This document shows, piece by piece, positions 44,039-52,407 of a stretch of 64,000 nucleotides of DNA. The first letter of the stretch is position 1. Each line of letters starts with the position of its first letter. The translations under genes and the position numbers were made by a program. This stretch comes from a bacterium (GTDB taxonomy: Bacteria; Bacillota; Clostridia; Lachnospirales; Lachnospiraceae), in the NCBI GenBank assembly GCA_004562765.1, contig SFRL01000016.1:1-64000 (forward strand). Reading direction: 5' to 3'. A model generated the notes under the pieces. That model made no database searches and was not told where the DNA came from. It saw only the letters and a program-made list of their open reading frames with translations.

Positions 44039-44892
44039 TCACTCCTGCATTTTTTCCCTATTATAATATGCAGGAGTAAAATGTAAGTTCATCAATCCAA
44101 CCACATCTGCCAGAAACCATCCGATCGGTATTGCCACCCAGATCCCGACCACGCCGATCGCTTCCACCGAGGACAATGTATAAGCCAACAGCACTGATCA
44201 CCACACAAAAGACAGTTACATTCAAAAACGCCTTTTTGACTCCGATACGGATCCGTTCCCTATCCCCTGCACCATCAGGATTCCGAAGTTCATCACCGAC
44301 TGCTGCAGACAGGTAAAACCCGACAGCGACAGTATCTTTTTTAAGTTCGCCATATCCCAGCGAAAGTCTTCCTTTTTCGGGCGATACGCTTCATAGCAAC
44401 TCCAAAAATAGATCAATACCCCTATTCCCGATACCGTCTGGGCGATCGCTGTCGCAATGGCAGCTCCCTTGATCCCGCTCCCGAGCACCGCCACAAACAA
44501 CAGGTCAAGAACAATATTCAATATCACCGACACACCCAGAAAGATGAGCGGTGCCACCGAATTTCCAATTCCGCGCAGCACATTGAAGACATAAAGATCC
44601 CGTTTCGGATATCTCTCTCTTTTCTGCTTCCAAAGGACATGGATACAAAGGTATTGTTTCCGAGGCAAAGTCCGATGATCACGGATGTCAGAAACGTCAT
44701 CCGTGTATAGGAAGAACCAACCGCCGCCAGCGCACCGTTTCCCAAATACGTTCCCACCACCCATGTATCCACCAGATTGTACAGCTGCTGCAGCACATTT
44801 CCAAGCATCAGCGGAACCACAAATGACCAGATTCCTTTTGTAATATCACCTGTTGTCAGGTCGTGTTGTTTTATCATTCTATTTTTTTGCAT
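44039..44892 (-). pseudogene. MATE-family efflux transporter, decayed by deletions
   Basis: Begins as a normal MATE protein (GIWSFVVPLMLGNVLQQLYNLVDTWVVGTYLGNGALAAVG, helices 1-2; quoted as a motif run of GIWSFVVPLMLGNVLQQLYN) and reads to FGSRKERDIRNGIFMSS. About 44585 the frame shifts to NVLRGIGNSVAPLIFLGVSV with some 60 residues missing. A second break near 44260 jumps from ILMVQGIGNG to RIRIGVKKAFLNVTVFCVV in another frame with many helices missing. A third near 44172 leads to the normal C-terminus GIWVAIPIGWFLADVVGL, ending at 44039. Only 854 bp remain of about 1350. Non-functional. Confidence 0.85.
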
Positions 44893-45925
44893 TTTCCTCT
44901 AATTCCAACAGGTATTTATCATAATCAGACATAAATATGCGATCCTGAACGACACGATATTTGTCAAATTCAGTCTCCGCTTTCGCCTTAGCTATCTCCG
45001 CCGTGATCTTTCCCGCATCCTGTAAGACCTCTCTGTCATCTGCCATTAAAAACAGATCCAGACGCTTGCTCCAGTCCTCCATCGTCATAGGGATGTGGCG
45101 CTCCGCACGGTCCTCTGCCAGATCCAAATATGCCGATACAATTCTTTCCAGAGAGCGCACCTCCTGCTCACTCAGATAATTCTTCGCAATGTTCACATCA
45201 CTCTTAACAATTTTCCCATCAGGAGCATCTGCCCATGTTGTCAGTCCCATATGCGGCTTTTCGGCATCAGCACGCTCATAGATGAGTTCTGCTGCCGTAT
45301 GTCCATGAACCGCATAATGCATTTTATTCTGCACCTTTGCAAAGAATTGTTTGGTAGTTTTTGCTGCTCTGTCATAGTCCATGGCAGTTGCATAAATATC
45401 TGTTATTTTCTGGTAAAATCTGCGCTCCGAGAGACGGATTTCACGGATCTGTTCCAATAACCTGTCAAAATATTCTGTAGTCAGAACGGATCCTCCATTT
45501 TTCAATCGTTCATCATCCATCACCCATCCTTTGATGGTATAATCCTTTACGATACGATTCGCCCATTTGCGAAACTGCACCGCGCGGTCGTTGTTCACTT
45601 TAAACCCGACGGCAATGATCATCTGCAGATTATAGTGGTTTGTCTCCCGACTAACCTGACGGGAACCTTCGGTTTGAACTATTCGGAATTTCCGAATAGT
45701 TGCTTTTTCTTCTAATTCGCTGTCTGAAAATACTTTTTTCACATGCTCATTGATTGTCGGCAATCCCACACCGTAAAGCGTCGCCATCATTTTTTGCGTC
45801 AACCATATGTTTTCATCCTCATAGCGCATCTCTATGCTGTCCTGCTGATCACCCACAGTGGCAACATAGGTCAGATATTCTGCTGCGCTGGAACGGATTG
45901 AAATTTCCTCTCTCTTTTTTGCCAT
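44879..45925 (-). CDS. RhuM-family protein
   Basis: 348 residues from ATG 45925 (AAAGGTGGCGGCAAA upstream). The family core is clear: ENIWLTQKMMATLYGVGLPTI (HTH-like), ELEEKATIRKF, HYNLQMIIAVGFKVNNDRAVQFRKWANRIVKDYTIKGW, then a Fic-like/helical region with HYAVHGHTAAELIYERADA and a C-terminal helical part. RhuM was named in a Salmonella pathogenicity island; homologues are common on mobile DNA and near restriction or toxin genes, with no settled function. Its end overlaps the MATE remnant by 14 bp. Confidence 0.88.
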   Translation of the reverse strand: MAKKREEISIRSSAAEYLTYVATVGDQQDSIEMRYEDENIWLTQKMMATLYGVGLPTINEHVKKVFSDSELEEKATIRKFRIVQTEGSRQVSRETNHYNLQMIIAVGFKVNNDRAVQFRKWANRIVKDYTIKGWVMDDERLKNGGSVLTTEYFDRLLEQIREIRLSERRFYQKITDIYATAMDYDRAAKTTKQFFAKVQNKMHYAVHGHTAAELIYERADAEKPHMGLTTWADAPDGKIVKSDVNIAKNYLSEQEVRSLERIVSAYLDLAEDRAERHIPMTMEDWSKRLDLFLMADDREVLQDAGKITAEIAKAKAETEFDKYRVVQDRIFMSDYDKYLLELEENAKK

Positions 45926-46096
45926 TTTGCCGCCACCTTTCTTCACTGCATAAACTCTCCCCTGTGTTTTTCTACAAATTTCGTGCGAAATTCTTGATAT
46001 AAACAAGTGTAATGAAAAACGCCTTTTTTTGCAAGCAAATCATATTTTCCATGCATTGTGCAAATACTATGAAAAACACACGCAAGGAGACAAAAT

Positions 46097-46270
46097 ATGA
46101 TCAACAATGAAGAACTTCCGATCGGATTCACCATGGAACTCGCACAACACTCCGATGCCCTGGTCCGTTTTTCCGGCATGACCAAAAATGAGCAGCAGGA
46201 GATCATTAGTCAGGCACGCAATGCCTCATCCCGGGAAGAAATGAGGCATCTGGTGGAATCCATCAAATAG
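46097..46270 (+). CDS. Small conserved protein, 57 residues
   Basis: ATG 46097 follows AAGGAGACAAAAT, an excellent ribosome site. The product begins MINNEELPIGFTMELAQHSD and ends EEMRHLVESIK, a two- or three-helix soluble protein resembling small clostridial proteins of the form LPIGFxMALAxxxxA. Function unknown. It is alone on the plus strand between RhuM and the ABC-2 operon. Confidence 0.7.
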   Translation: MINNEELPIGFTMELAQHSDALVRFSGMTKNEQQEIISQARNASSREEMRHLVESIK

Positions 46271-46289
46271 TTGTCAATTTATTTCTGCC

Positions 46290-47000
46290 TTACCGGGATC
46301 TGCCAAACACCCTGAGTAACACCAAAATCCAAATACCCGCAATCAAAGCAGCCATCATCATATAGATCAGCGCACTTTCCAACACTGCCTTTCCGATCCA
46401 GAAAGACGGCAAAATGGATAGGCAATAGCACAGCGGTTTCGGGACGAAATACGGTACGACAGCCCCCATGATCATCAGGGCAGACAGTTTTGTGATCGCC
46501 ATCCCCTCCAGCTTATTTGAAGATAAAGCTACGATCAGAAGAGCAATGATAATTCCCTGCATGGTTCCCGTCAGAGCCAGCAAAACAACCCCTGCGGCAG
46601 ACAGCTCTGAAAGCCGAAACACCGGCAGTAAAGCTGCTGTAATCACAAACGCGCCAAGCGCCGGGATCATGATCCGCGACACCAGATATCCGCTTCGTCC
46701 CAAACCTGTAATAAACAGATAACGGTCTATATGATCGTCATGTTCTTCCAGCATTACCATCGCGGCAATGAAACCAAACATCGCCGGGGCGATAGACGCA
46801 AAAAAGATGTCAAACAATCCGTAATACAGGGTCAGAACTGCCTCCTCTCCTGTATAAGAAACCAGCATTTTTTCGACGAACGGCACGCCAAATCTGATTG
46901 CCACACCAGCCAGAAGCGGTGCCAGCCCCGCCGCAAACAACATCATGTCATGCCAGATAAACTTCAGCATATGTAAAAAACTCAATCTGATCGCTCTCAT
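46290..47000 (-). CDS. ABC-2 type permease subunit (second)
   Basis: 236 residues from ATG 47000, which follows GGGAGGTGTAAAGCT and overlaps the stop of the first permease by 3 bp; the longer frame to 47159 runs back through that gene and is rejected. About six hydrophobic helices (for example APLLAGVAIRFGVPF, IIIALLIVALSS, YMMMAALIAGIWILVLLRVF). Partner of the permease at 46997 and the ATPase at 47674. Confidence 0.82.
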   Translation of the reverse strand: MRAIRLSFLHMLKFIWHDMMLFAAGLAPLLAGVAIRFGVPFVEKMLVSYTGEEAVLTLYYGLFDIFFASIAPAMFGFIAAMVMLEEHDDHIDRYLFITGLGRSGYLVSRIMIPALGAFVITAALLPVFRLSELSAAGVVLLALTGTMQGIIIALLIVALSSNKLEGMAITKLSALMIMGAVVPYFVPKPLCYCLSILPSFWIGKAVLESALIYMMMAALIAGIWILVLLRVFGRSR

Positions 47001-47677
47001 AGCTTTACACCTCCCTGCTCCTGCCACATCTTCCGTACACACCGACTCGCCGCCAAAAACAGCAAGACGATAATAGCAACAGTAAGGATCAGACCGATTC
47101 CGGAAAATACCCTCCCCGCCACCAGATCCATACATACATTCGCCGGATAGATTCCACAAAAAGCAGGCGTGATCCCTGTCAAATGCAGGATCGCCGGAAC
47201 GAACGTGATCATTTCAATGGGCACCGTTGCGATCAAAAATTGATTTAAACTACGGATCTTTGTCGCAATGATCAATCCAAGCAGCGTAAAAAAGGCGCTG
47301 GATAAAAAAGTGCCGAGCAGTACCTGAAAGAACGCATTGCATCCTGCCGTCACAGCCAGCACAGCCGCTACCATCACCCCGATCAGACTCAGGGAAAGCA
47401 CCTTTGAAAGTACATATTCAAATGCCCGAAGCGGCGAAATAGCGAAATAAGATGTCACCCTTTGGCTCTTCTCCAACAAAACGATCGCTCCCATAAAGAA
47501 CAGCCCCATAGCTGCCGGATCAGAAAATATGAGAATGGAAGCAGCCGTCGTTTTCCATGTTCCGGGCAGAGAAAGCAGCAGGATCATATAGAGCACGGTC
47601 AGGAAGCCATACAAAAAGTAAAATCCATAGCGTCCCTGAAATCTCAGATCCCAAAAGAATAAATTCTTTAATCTCAT
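46997..47677 (-). CDS. ABC-2 type permease subunit (first)
   Basis: 226 residues with six hydrophobic helices (YFLYGFLTVLYMILLLSLPG; AMGLFFMGAIVLLEKS; VLSLSLIGVMVAAVLAVTAG and others). It resembles the permeases of fluoroquinolone-type ABC exporters. It overlaps the ATPase stop by 4 bp and the next permease start by 4 bp, so all three are made together. Confidence 0.82.
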   Translation of the reverse strand: MRLKNLFFWDLRFQGRYGFYFLYGFLTVLYMILLLSLPGTWKTTAASILIFSDPAAMGLFFMGAIVLLEKSQRVTSYFAISPLRAFEYVLSKVLSLSLIGVMVAAVLAVTAGCNAFFQVLLGTFLSSAFFTLLGLIIATKIRSLNQFLIATVPIEMITFVPAILHLTGITPAFCGIYPANVCMDLVAGRVFSGIGLILTVAIIVLLFLAASRCVRKMWQEQGGVKL

Positions 47678-48537
47678 ACCAGCGTCCTCCCGGTGATCTC
47701 CATGAAAATATCGTTCAGATCAGGCTCACTGCTATGAATAGATTGCAGTCTGTTTTCCGCGATCAGCTCACGCAACATTTGATCCTCCGACAATTGACTG
47801 AGCAGACAGCTTTTCGATTGTTCGCCGTGATCCATCCATGTGTAGGTAACTTTTGCGGCTCCTTTTGACATGATCAGATTGTGCGGGCTGTCAAGTGCGT
47901 AGATCTGTCCCCCGACGATAAACGCCAACCGGTCACAAAGCTCGGTTGCGTCCTGCATATTGTGAGTCGTCAGCAGAATTGTTTTCCCTCTGCGCTTCTC
48001 CTCCAGTATCATATCCTTCATCAAACGGCTGTTTGTCGGGTCAAGCCCGCTGGTGGGCTCGTCAAGAAAAAGCAACTTTGGGTCGTGTACCAGTACCTTG
48101 ATGAAATTCAGACGGCTTTTCATTCCTTTGGAATAGTCAGACACACGCTTGTCTGCGTCGTTTTCCAGTCCTATCATGCGAAGCAGTTCATCAATGGAAC
48201 GCGACTGCCCATCGCGACCGGTTTTGTTTCGATAGAGTGAGGAGAAAAACAGCAGATTTTCTTTTGCGGATAATTTCTCGTACATCGTGGAATATTCAAA
48301 ATCCACACCGATCGTTTCGTAAAAATCCTCGCCGCACTTTTTGCACTGTGTCCCGTTTACAATGACAGAGCCCTCATAACCCGGCAGCATGCCCAGCAAA
48401 ATCTTCTGCAAGGTACTTTTCCCTGCACCGGACGGTCCCAGAAAACCGAAGATTTCCCCCTCCGAAACAGAAAAACTCATGTCCTGAATAAAGGGCTTTT
48501 TTGTGTAGCTGAATGACAGATTGCTGACTTGTATCAT
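47674..48537 (-). CDS. ABC transporter ATPase of a TetR-controlled exporter
   Basis: 287 residues: Walker A GPSGAGKST, a short and degenerate signature (VSDYSKGMKSRL), Walker B LLFLDEPTSGLD and switch His in LLTTHNM; a C-terminal extension of about 70 residues is typical of ABC-2 drug/antibiotic exporters. First gene of the three-gene exporter operon. Its promoter region carries the TGACTA-N12-TAGTCA operator that is also found before the TetR gene. Confidence 0.93.
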   Translation of the reverse strand: MIQVSNLSFSYTKKPFIQDMSFSVSEGEIFGFLGPSGAGKSTLQKILLGMLPGYEGSVIVNGTQCKKCGEDFYETIGVDFEYSTMYEKLSAKENLLFFSSLYRNKTGRDGQSRSIDELLRMIGLENDADKRVSDYSKGMKSRLNFIKVLVHDPKLLFLDEPTSGLDPTNSRLMKDMILEEKRRGKTILLTTHNMQDATELCDRLAFIVGGQIYALDSPHNLIMSKGAAKVTYTWMDHGEQSKSCLLSQLSEDQMLRELIAENRLQSIHSSEPDLNDIFMEITGRTLV

Positions 48538-48558
48538 ATGTGTCCTCCTTATACTATC

Positions 48559-48582
48559 TGACTAATTTTAGATATTTAGTCA
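48559..48582. promoter_or_regulatory. TetR operator, exporter side
   Basis: TGACTA (48559-48564), a 12-bp spacer and TAGTCA (48577-48582) form a 24-bp palindromic site just upstream of the exporter operon. An identical layout lies at 49295-49318. Confidence 0.8.
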
Positions 48583-48600
48583 AAATAAATCTTGTTTTTA

Positions 48601-48626
48601 GTCCGGCTGGTTCAACCAACCGGACC
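48601..48626. other. 10-bp stem-loop between TetR and exporter genes
   Basis: GTCCGGCTGG and CCAACCGGAC pair (one G-T) around TTCAA. No T-tract follows on either strand, so it is a weak terminator at best; it may be part of the exporter leader or a mark of TetR transcript end. Confidence 0.5.
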
Positions 48627-48686
48627 TTTCTCACATGCAATACCGAAGAATTTCCCGGGTTTCACATTATTTCATTCACATATTGC

Positions 48687-49277
48687 TCAGACCAGCTGCG
48701 AAACCACTCCATATATGAGCATCCGTAGCGCCTGATCATACTGTTCTTCGCCAATTTCCGTCTTATGCAAAGTCGCAAAATAGATCGCGTGAAACGCTGC
48801 GCTGAAAGTATTTGCGTCGATCCCTTCTTTTACAGTGAGCAAGGCAAACACCTTTTCTATCATATCCGTATCATTCCCGAAATGCTCCGCCACGACTTCC
48901 GGCGGAAGCTTGCGCACCAATAGCTCCACCTCGTCGGAATTCAAAAGCTTTAAAACCGGCATTTCCTCCGCCATCTTGAAAAACTGAAAGATCACATCAG
49001 TCAGCTTTTCAGCCGAAAATTCCGCGCCTGAAATCTCACAGACAGCCTGATACAGCTTTTGATCCACCAACTCATGCTGCTCCAGGATCACATCAAACAA
49101 CAGGAGTTCTTTGGACTTATAAAAAAGGTAAAACGTTCCTTTCGGAATGTTCACACGCTTTACCAGTTCATCTACAGTGGTACGACGGATCCCATACCTC
49201 GCCATGCAGGCAGCAGCTTCTTCCTTCAACCGCTGCTTGATGTATTCACGTTCCTGATCTGAATAACTCTTTGGCAA
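48687..49277 (-). CDS. TetR-family repressor
   Basis: 196 residues from TTG 49277, with AAGGA 9 nt upstream; the further TTG at 49307 overlaps the operator. The N-terminal HTH is YGIRRTTVDELVKRVNIPKGTFYLFYKSKELLL; the C-terminal ligand domain is helical. It very likely represses both itself and the exporter, as both promoter regions hold TGACTA-N12-TAGTCA. The inducer is probably a drug moved by the exporter; that is inference. Confidence 0.9.
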   Translation of the reverse strand: MPKSYSDQEREYIKQRLKEEAAACMARYGIRRTTVDELVKRVNIPKGTFYLFYKSKELLLFDVILEQHELVDQKLYQAVCEISGAEFSAEKLTDVIFQFFKMAEEMPVLKLLNSDEVELLVRKLPPEVVAEHFGNDTDMIEKVFALLTVKEGIDANTFSAAFHAIYFATLHKTEIGEEQYDQALRMLIYGVVSQLV

Positions 49278-49294
49278 ATCGTTCGCTTCCTTTT

Positions 49295-49318
49295 TGACTA
49301 AAATCAATTATATAGTCA
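49295..49318. promoter_or_regulatory. TetR operator, repressor side
   Basis: TGACTA (49295-49300), 12 bp, TAGTCA (49313-49318), directly before the TetR start codon. Confidence 0.8.
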
Positions 49319-49353
49319 GAATAGCATCCCTATGATCCATTGTCAATAGCTGC

Positions 49354-49989
49354 CTACTGTTTTTTTCTGATCGGATGACGGATGACCGTCTTCCATTTTT
49401 CCGGTGCCACTCTTCGGGCATCTGACAGGTAGATCTCATGGTGAAGGCGTTCTTGTGAAAAATCGTTCTCGTAGCCATTCTCCTCAAGAAACTGATCCAT
49501 CTTTTCAACCGTCTCCGGTTCATCATCAAAGGGTCCGATGTGCATACACTGCACACACATACCCTCCGTGATCGTCAGAAATTCCACTTTGGAAAAGTCT
49601 GCCTTTTTCTTCTTTTCCGCCTCTGCTATCGCCCAGTCAAAATCCTCTTTTGTCACGAAATCCGGCAGACGGATCACGGAGATCCAATGGAAATCTGCTT
49701 TTTTCGTATAGTCGATCCCTTCAATTCCCTCCTGATACCAAAAGCCCTCCAACGGCGGCATCACATAGTCAAAATATCCCTCGATCTCATGACTTCCCTT
49801 TTTGCTCATTTTGATCGTAAAGGCAATTCCATACAACAGACCGATTGCCTCCTTATACGCACCGCCCTCTTCGTTCGGATTGCCGGTGCCACGCACTGCA
49901 ATAAAATTCATTTCCGGAACATGTACGATCTCCGGTTTGTTCTTTGGCATGTAAAATTCTTTGTATTCTTTCTTATAATCAAACGCCAT
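49354..49989 (-). CDS. GyrI-like small-molecule-binding domain protein
   Basis: 211 residues from ATG 49989 (GGAGGAGCGAGG upstream). The GyrI-like/SHS2 pattern is seen in PEIVHVPEMNFIAVRGTGNP, HWISVIRLPDFVTKEDFDWAI and EIYLSDARRVAPEKWKTVIRHPI. The family binds or hydrolyses lipophilic and toxic compounds; several members protect against DNA-damaging cyclopropanes. Last gene of the WYL operon; it overlaps the TfoX gene by 11 bp. Confidence 0.86.
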   Translation of the reverse strand: MAFDYKKEYKEFYMPKNKPEIVHVPEMNFIAVRGTGNPNEEGGAYKEAIGLLYGIAFTIKMSKKGSHEIEGYFDYVMPPLEGFWYQEGIEGIDYTKKADFHWISVIRLPDFVTKEDFDWAIAEAEKKKKADFSKVEFLTITEGMCVQCMHIGPFDDEPETVEKMDQFLEENGYENDFSQERLHHEIYLSDARRVAPEKWKTVIRHPIRKKQ

Positions 49990-50311
49990 CCTCGCTCCTC
50001 CTCTTTTTCTTTGGCTCAGGAAGCTCCTCATAGATCGCTTCGAACAACCCCGTCAGATATTCCGCGCTGTCCACATTTTCCACCAGAAGCATGTCCTTTG
50101 CCCCCTCGTAGGGCGGTTCATACCTTCCGTCCGGAATATATTTTTTCGCCGCTTCTACCGGCTTGACCAGCAGGCGGTCGTCGCACACATACGCAGCAAT
50201 TTTTCCTCTGTAATAGATGATATATTCGCCCATCATGGAGCGGCTGGTGATCTCCTCCAAGCCGGACAACTGATCCAGTATAAAACGAATGTATTCCTTG
50301 CTCGTCGCCAT
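49979..50311 (-). CDS. TfoX/Sxy N-terminal domain protein
   Basis: 110 residues from ATG 50311 (AAGGGG 7 nt upstream). The segment SRSMMGEYIIYYRGKIAAYVCDDRLLVKP...YEGAKDML is the TfoX N-domain. Stand-alone versions are common in Clostridia and need not act in competence; a role in binding ligands or nucleic acid is possible. Third gene of the WYL operon. Confidence 0.85.
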   Translation of the reverse strand: MATSKEYIRFILDQLSGLEEITSRSMMGEYIIYYRGKIAAYVCDDRLLVKPVEAAKKYIPDGRYEPPYEGAKDMLLVENVDSAEYLTGLFEAIYEELPEPKKKRRSEDGV

Positions 50312-50349
50312 TGTCATACCCCTTTTTCTCCGAAACAAAAAAACATATA

Positions 50350-50901
50350 TTATGCCTTCTGTCCATTCTTACAATTCTTCCGGTGCGCCTTAAGTTTTTT
50401 CATCGCCCAGTCATAGTGGCTGGATGTGCTGCTCACAAAATATGAGCCCAACACGCTTCCTCCCACCGCTGGAAATACTTTGGATAGAAACAGCTGCTCA
50501 TTCGTAAAACGCTCGATCTGCTCCAGCACCTGCGCGTGCGATCTTGCAAGCAGCTCTCTCGCTTCCTCAAGGCTTGTGCTTTGATGCTTTTCCCAGAATA
50601 CCTGATTCATGTCCGCGATCGTTCTCCATGTATATTCTTCCGGTAAAAACTTCGTATCCTTGCCATTCATGTTCTCGTCCACAAACCGGATCATCAGCTG
50701 ATGCCACTCGTATAAGTGAATAAGCACATCCCGTACATTTTTGTCCCGCTTCCAATGCGCCTCCGTCTTTTTCTCATCGGCACTGAAATTAAACGGTGTG
50801 TTCATCTCTGCTTCGGTGAGGGAATCGATCATCTCATTCAGTTTCTCATAATTTTCCTCTGCTGCGATCAGCAGATCTTCCTTGTTTCTCGGTCTTGGCA
50901 T
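50350..50901 (-). CDS. ClbS/DfsB-family four-helix bundle protein
   Basis: 183 residues. Starts MPRPRNKEDLLIAAEENYEKL, then NVRDVLIHLYEWHQLMIRFV and FVSSTSSHYDWAMKKLKAHRK, the pattern of ClbS/DfsB. In colibactin makers ClbS opens the cyclopropane warhead and protects DNA; other members are of unknown role. GGAGAACTGT precedes its ATG, 16 bp after the WYL regulator. Its neighbour GyrI-like protein belongs to another group with cyclopropane hydrolases, which makes a shared detoxifying role attractive but unproved. Confidence 0.88.
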   Translation of the reverse strand: MPRPRNKEDLLIAAEENYEKLNEMIDSLTEAEMNTPFNFSADEKKTEAHWKRDKNVRDVLIHLYEWHQLMIRFVDENMNGKDTKFLPEEYTWRTIADMNQVFWEKHQSTSLEEARELLARSHAQVLEQIERFTNEQLFLSKVFPAVGGSVLGSYFVSSTSSHYDWAMKKLKAHRKNCKNGQKA

Positions 50902-50917
50902 AATACAGTTCTCCTTT

Positions 50918-51826
50918 TTATTCTTTATACACTTCCGTCACACGTTCCGCAATCTTGATCAGCTCCCGGCGGACATTCTCCGGCTCCAGCACCTTCACCT
51001 GATCCCGAAAGGTCAGCATCCATTCGATCAGACTCTCTTCATCCGAATAGTCACCGCAAAACAACAGCGTTCCGTCCGGCTGCTCCTCAAAACAATCCGG
51101 ACCAAACTCCTCCACCAGACGCCAGCGCATCTTGGGCTGAAAAATCGCTTTCACCTTCACTTCCCCCGGAAAGATCTTTTCACTGGACAGGTCAGGCAAT
51201 GGAGCTTCCCTCACCTCATAGGCTGTATTGCATATCCGCAGCGCATCCATTCGGTTCAGCTTGAACAGCCGAAAATCCTCTTTTTCACGGCACCAGCCCC
51301 ACACATACCAACTCGTCCATTTGAAGATCAGAAAGTATGGCTCGATCTCCCGGTCGCTGTCTCCCTTTGGTGCATAATACCGAAAAGAGATCAAATGGCG
51401 CTGTTCGATTGCTGTCTGAATCAGCTCAATCTTCGGTGCCAGCGAATCCTTGTACCAGGAAGACAGATCAATGAGCATGGAATCCCTTCCACTTACAAAA
51501 TCGGAGGAACCTGCTTTTATTTTTTCCATCAGCTGCCCGTAATAGCGGCTTCCGCTCACGCTATCCAGACTTCTCAGCCCCGCCAGAATAACCTGCATAT
51601 CCTTCGAGGTCAGCAACGTCCGGTCCATGCGATAGCCGTCCATGATGCAGATACCGCCTCCTGCTCCCTGTGCCGTGCTGATCGGGATTCCCGCCTTACA
51701 CAGATCTTCGATATCTCTGTTGATGGTTCTCCGCGACACCTCAAATTTTTCCGCCAGCTCCGGTGCTGTCACTTTTTCTTCCTGCAACAATACGGAAAGT
51801 ATTCCGATCAGCCTGTCTATCTTCAT
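50918..51826 (-). CDS. WYL-domain HTH transcriptional regulator
   Basis: 302 residues from ATG 51826 (GGAGTGAGAGACAT). HTH_11 N-terminus: KVTAPELAEKFEVSRRTINRDIEDLC; then the WYL ligand-binding domain with YFLIFKWTSWYVWGWCREKEDFRLFKLNRM. First gene of an operon with ClbS/DfsB-, TfoX- and GyrI-like genes. A 10-bp-arm inverted repeat about 50-75 bp upstream is its likely operator. WYL proteins often sense nucleic acid or small ligands and control repair and defence genes. Confidence 0.92.
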   Translation of the reverse strand: MKIDRLIGILSVLLQEEKVTAPELAEKFEVSRRTINRDIEDLCKAGIPISTAQGAGGGICIMDGYRMDRTLLTSKDMQVILAGLRSLDSVSGSRYYGQLMEKIKAGSSDFVSGRDSMLIDLSSWYKDSLAPKIELIQTAIEQRHLISFRYYAPKGDSDREIEPYFLIFKWTSWYVWGWCREKEDFRLFKLNRMDALRICNTAYEVREAPLPDLSSEKIFPGEVKVKAIFQPKMRWRLVEEFGPDCFEEQPDGTLLFCGDYSDEESLIEWMLTFRDQVKVLEPENVRRELIKIAERVTEVYKE

Positions 51827-51876
51827 ATGTCTCTCACTCCGCTCGTGTGCCCTTACATTTATCAATATAGCAAAAC

Positions 51877-51902
51877 AAACACGACAACTATGTGTCGTGT
51901 TT
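51877..51902. promoter_or_regulatory. Inverted repeat, probable operator of the WYL regulator
   Basis: AAACACGACA (51877-51886) and TGTCGTGTTT (51893-51902) are perfect 10-bp arms around 6 bp, in the promoter region of the WYL gene. Confidence 0.65.
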
Positions 51903-51964
51903 ATTTTAGCATGCATGTTTTTTATTTACAATGTGATACTTCAGCCTTTATACCGCACATTCTG

Positions 51965-52405
51965 TCATCCCTCATTCTTCTCCTGAAATTCAGCCAGCTC
52001 CCTGGTGAGCGTCCTTGCCGACGCACTGTCCAAAACCCAGCTGATGATATTGGCAAATACATAGACCAGAACAACACAGACAGATATCGTTTTCAAGAAA
52101 TCCGTGTACTCCGGTCGCAGCGCATTTTCACCGAGAATGATCCCATTTACCAGAAGTTCAATGAGCAGCAATTGAATAAATTTCCGGAGGAGCACTTCTT
52201 TCATGGACAGCTCCCGCTTTGAGTACATGACTGCCTGTGGCAGAATACCTGCGAACGCATAGATGAGCGGCATCATAAATACGGAATATCCAAAACGCGC
52301 ATCCGGCTGGGCAATACTTCCGGACACGAAAATGACTACATTGATCAATGTGACCAGAACAAAATAATTTCGGAACATTTTAGATAACAGTTCTTTCCCT
52401 TGCAT
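51965..52405 (-). CDS. DUF3021 membrane protein
   Basis: 146 residues with four hydrophobic helices (VLVTLINVVIFVSGSIA; VFMMPLIYAFAGILPQAVMY; FIQLLLIELLVNGIIL; VCVVLVYVFANIISWVLD) and a short charged end. DUF3021 proteins are coded next to LytTR regulators and in streptococci the like membrane partners hold the LytTR protein inactive. It starts 2 bp after the LytTR gene. Confidence 0.88.
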   Translation of the reverse strand: MQGKELLSKMFRNYFVLVTLINVVIFVSGSIAQPDARFGYSVFMMPLIYAFAGILPQAVMYSKRELSMKEVLLRKFIQLLLIELLVNGIILGENALRPEYTDFLKTISVCVVLVYVFANIISWVLDSASARTLTRELAEFQEKNEG

Positions 52406-52407
52406 TG

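Noticed and set aside
44524..44764. Two overlapping frames as separate small genes
   Set aside because: Each is a fragment of a MATE transporter; together with 44039-44220 they make one decayed gene.
46998..47159. N-terminal extension of the second ABC-2 permease
   Set aside because: It lies inside the first permease gene in another frame; the ribosome site before ATG 47000 and the ATGA overlap decide the start.
48601..48626. Rho-independent terminator of the TetR gene
   Set aside because: The stem is good but no T-run follows on either strand; listed only as a stem-loop.
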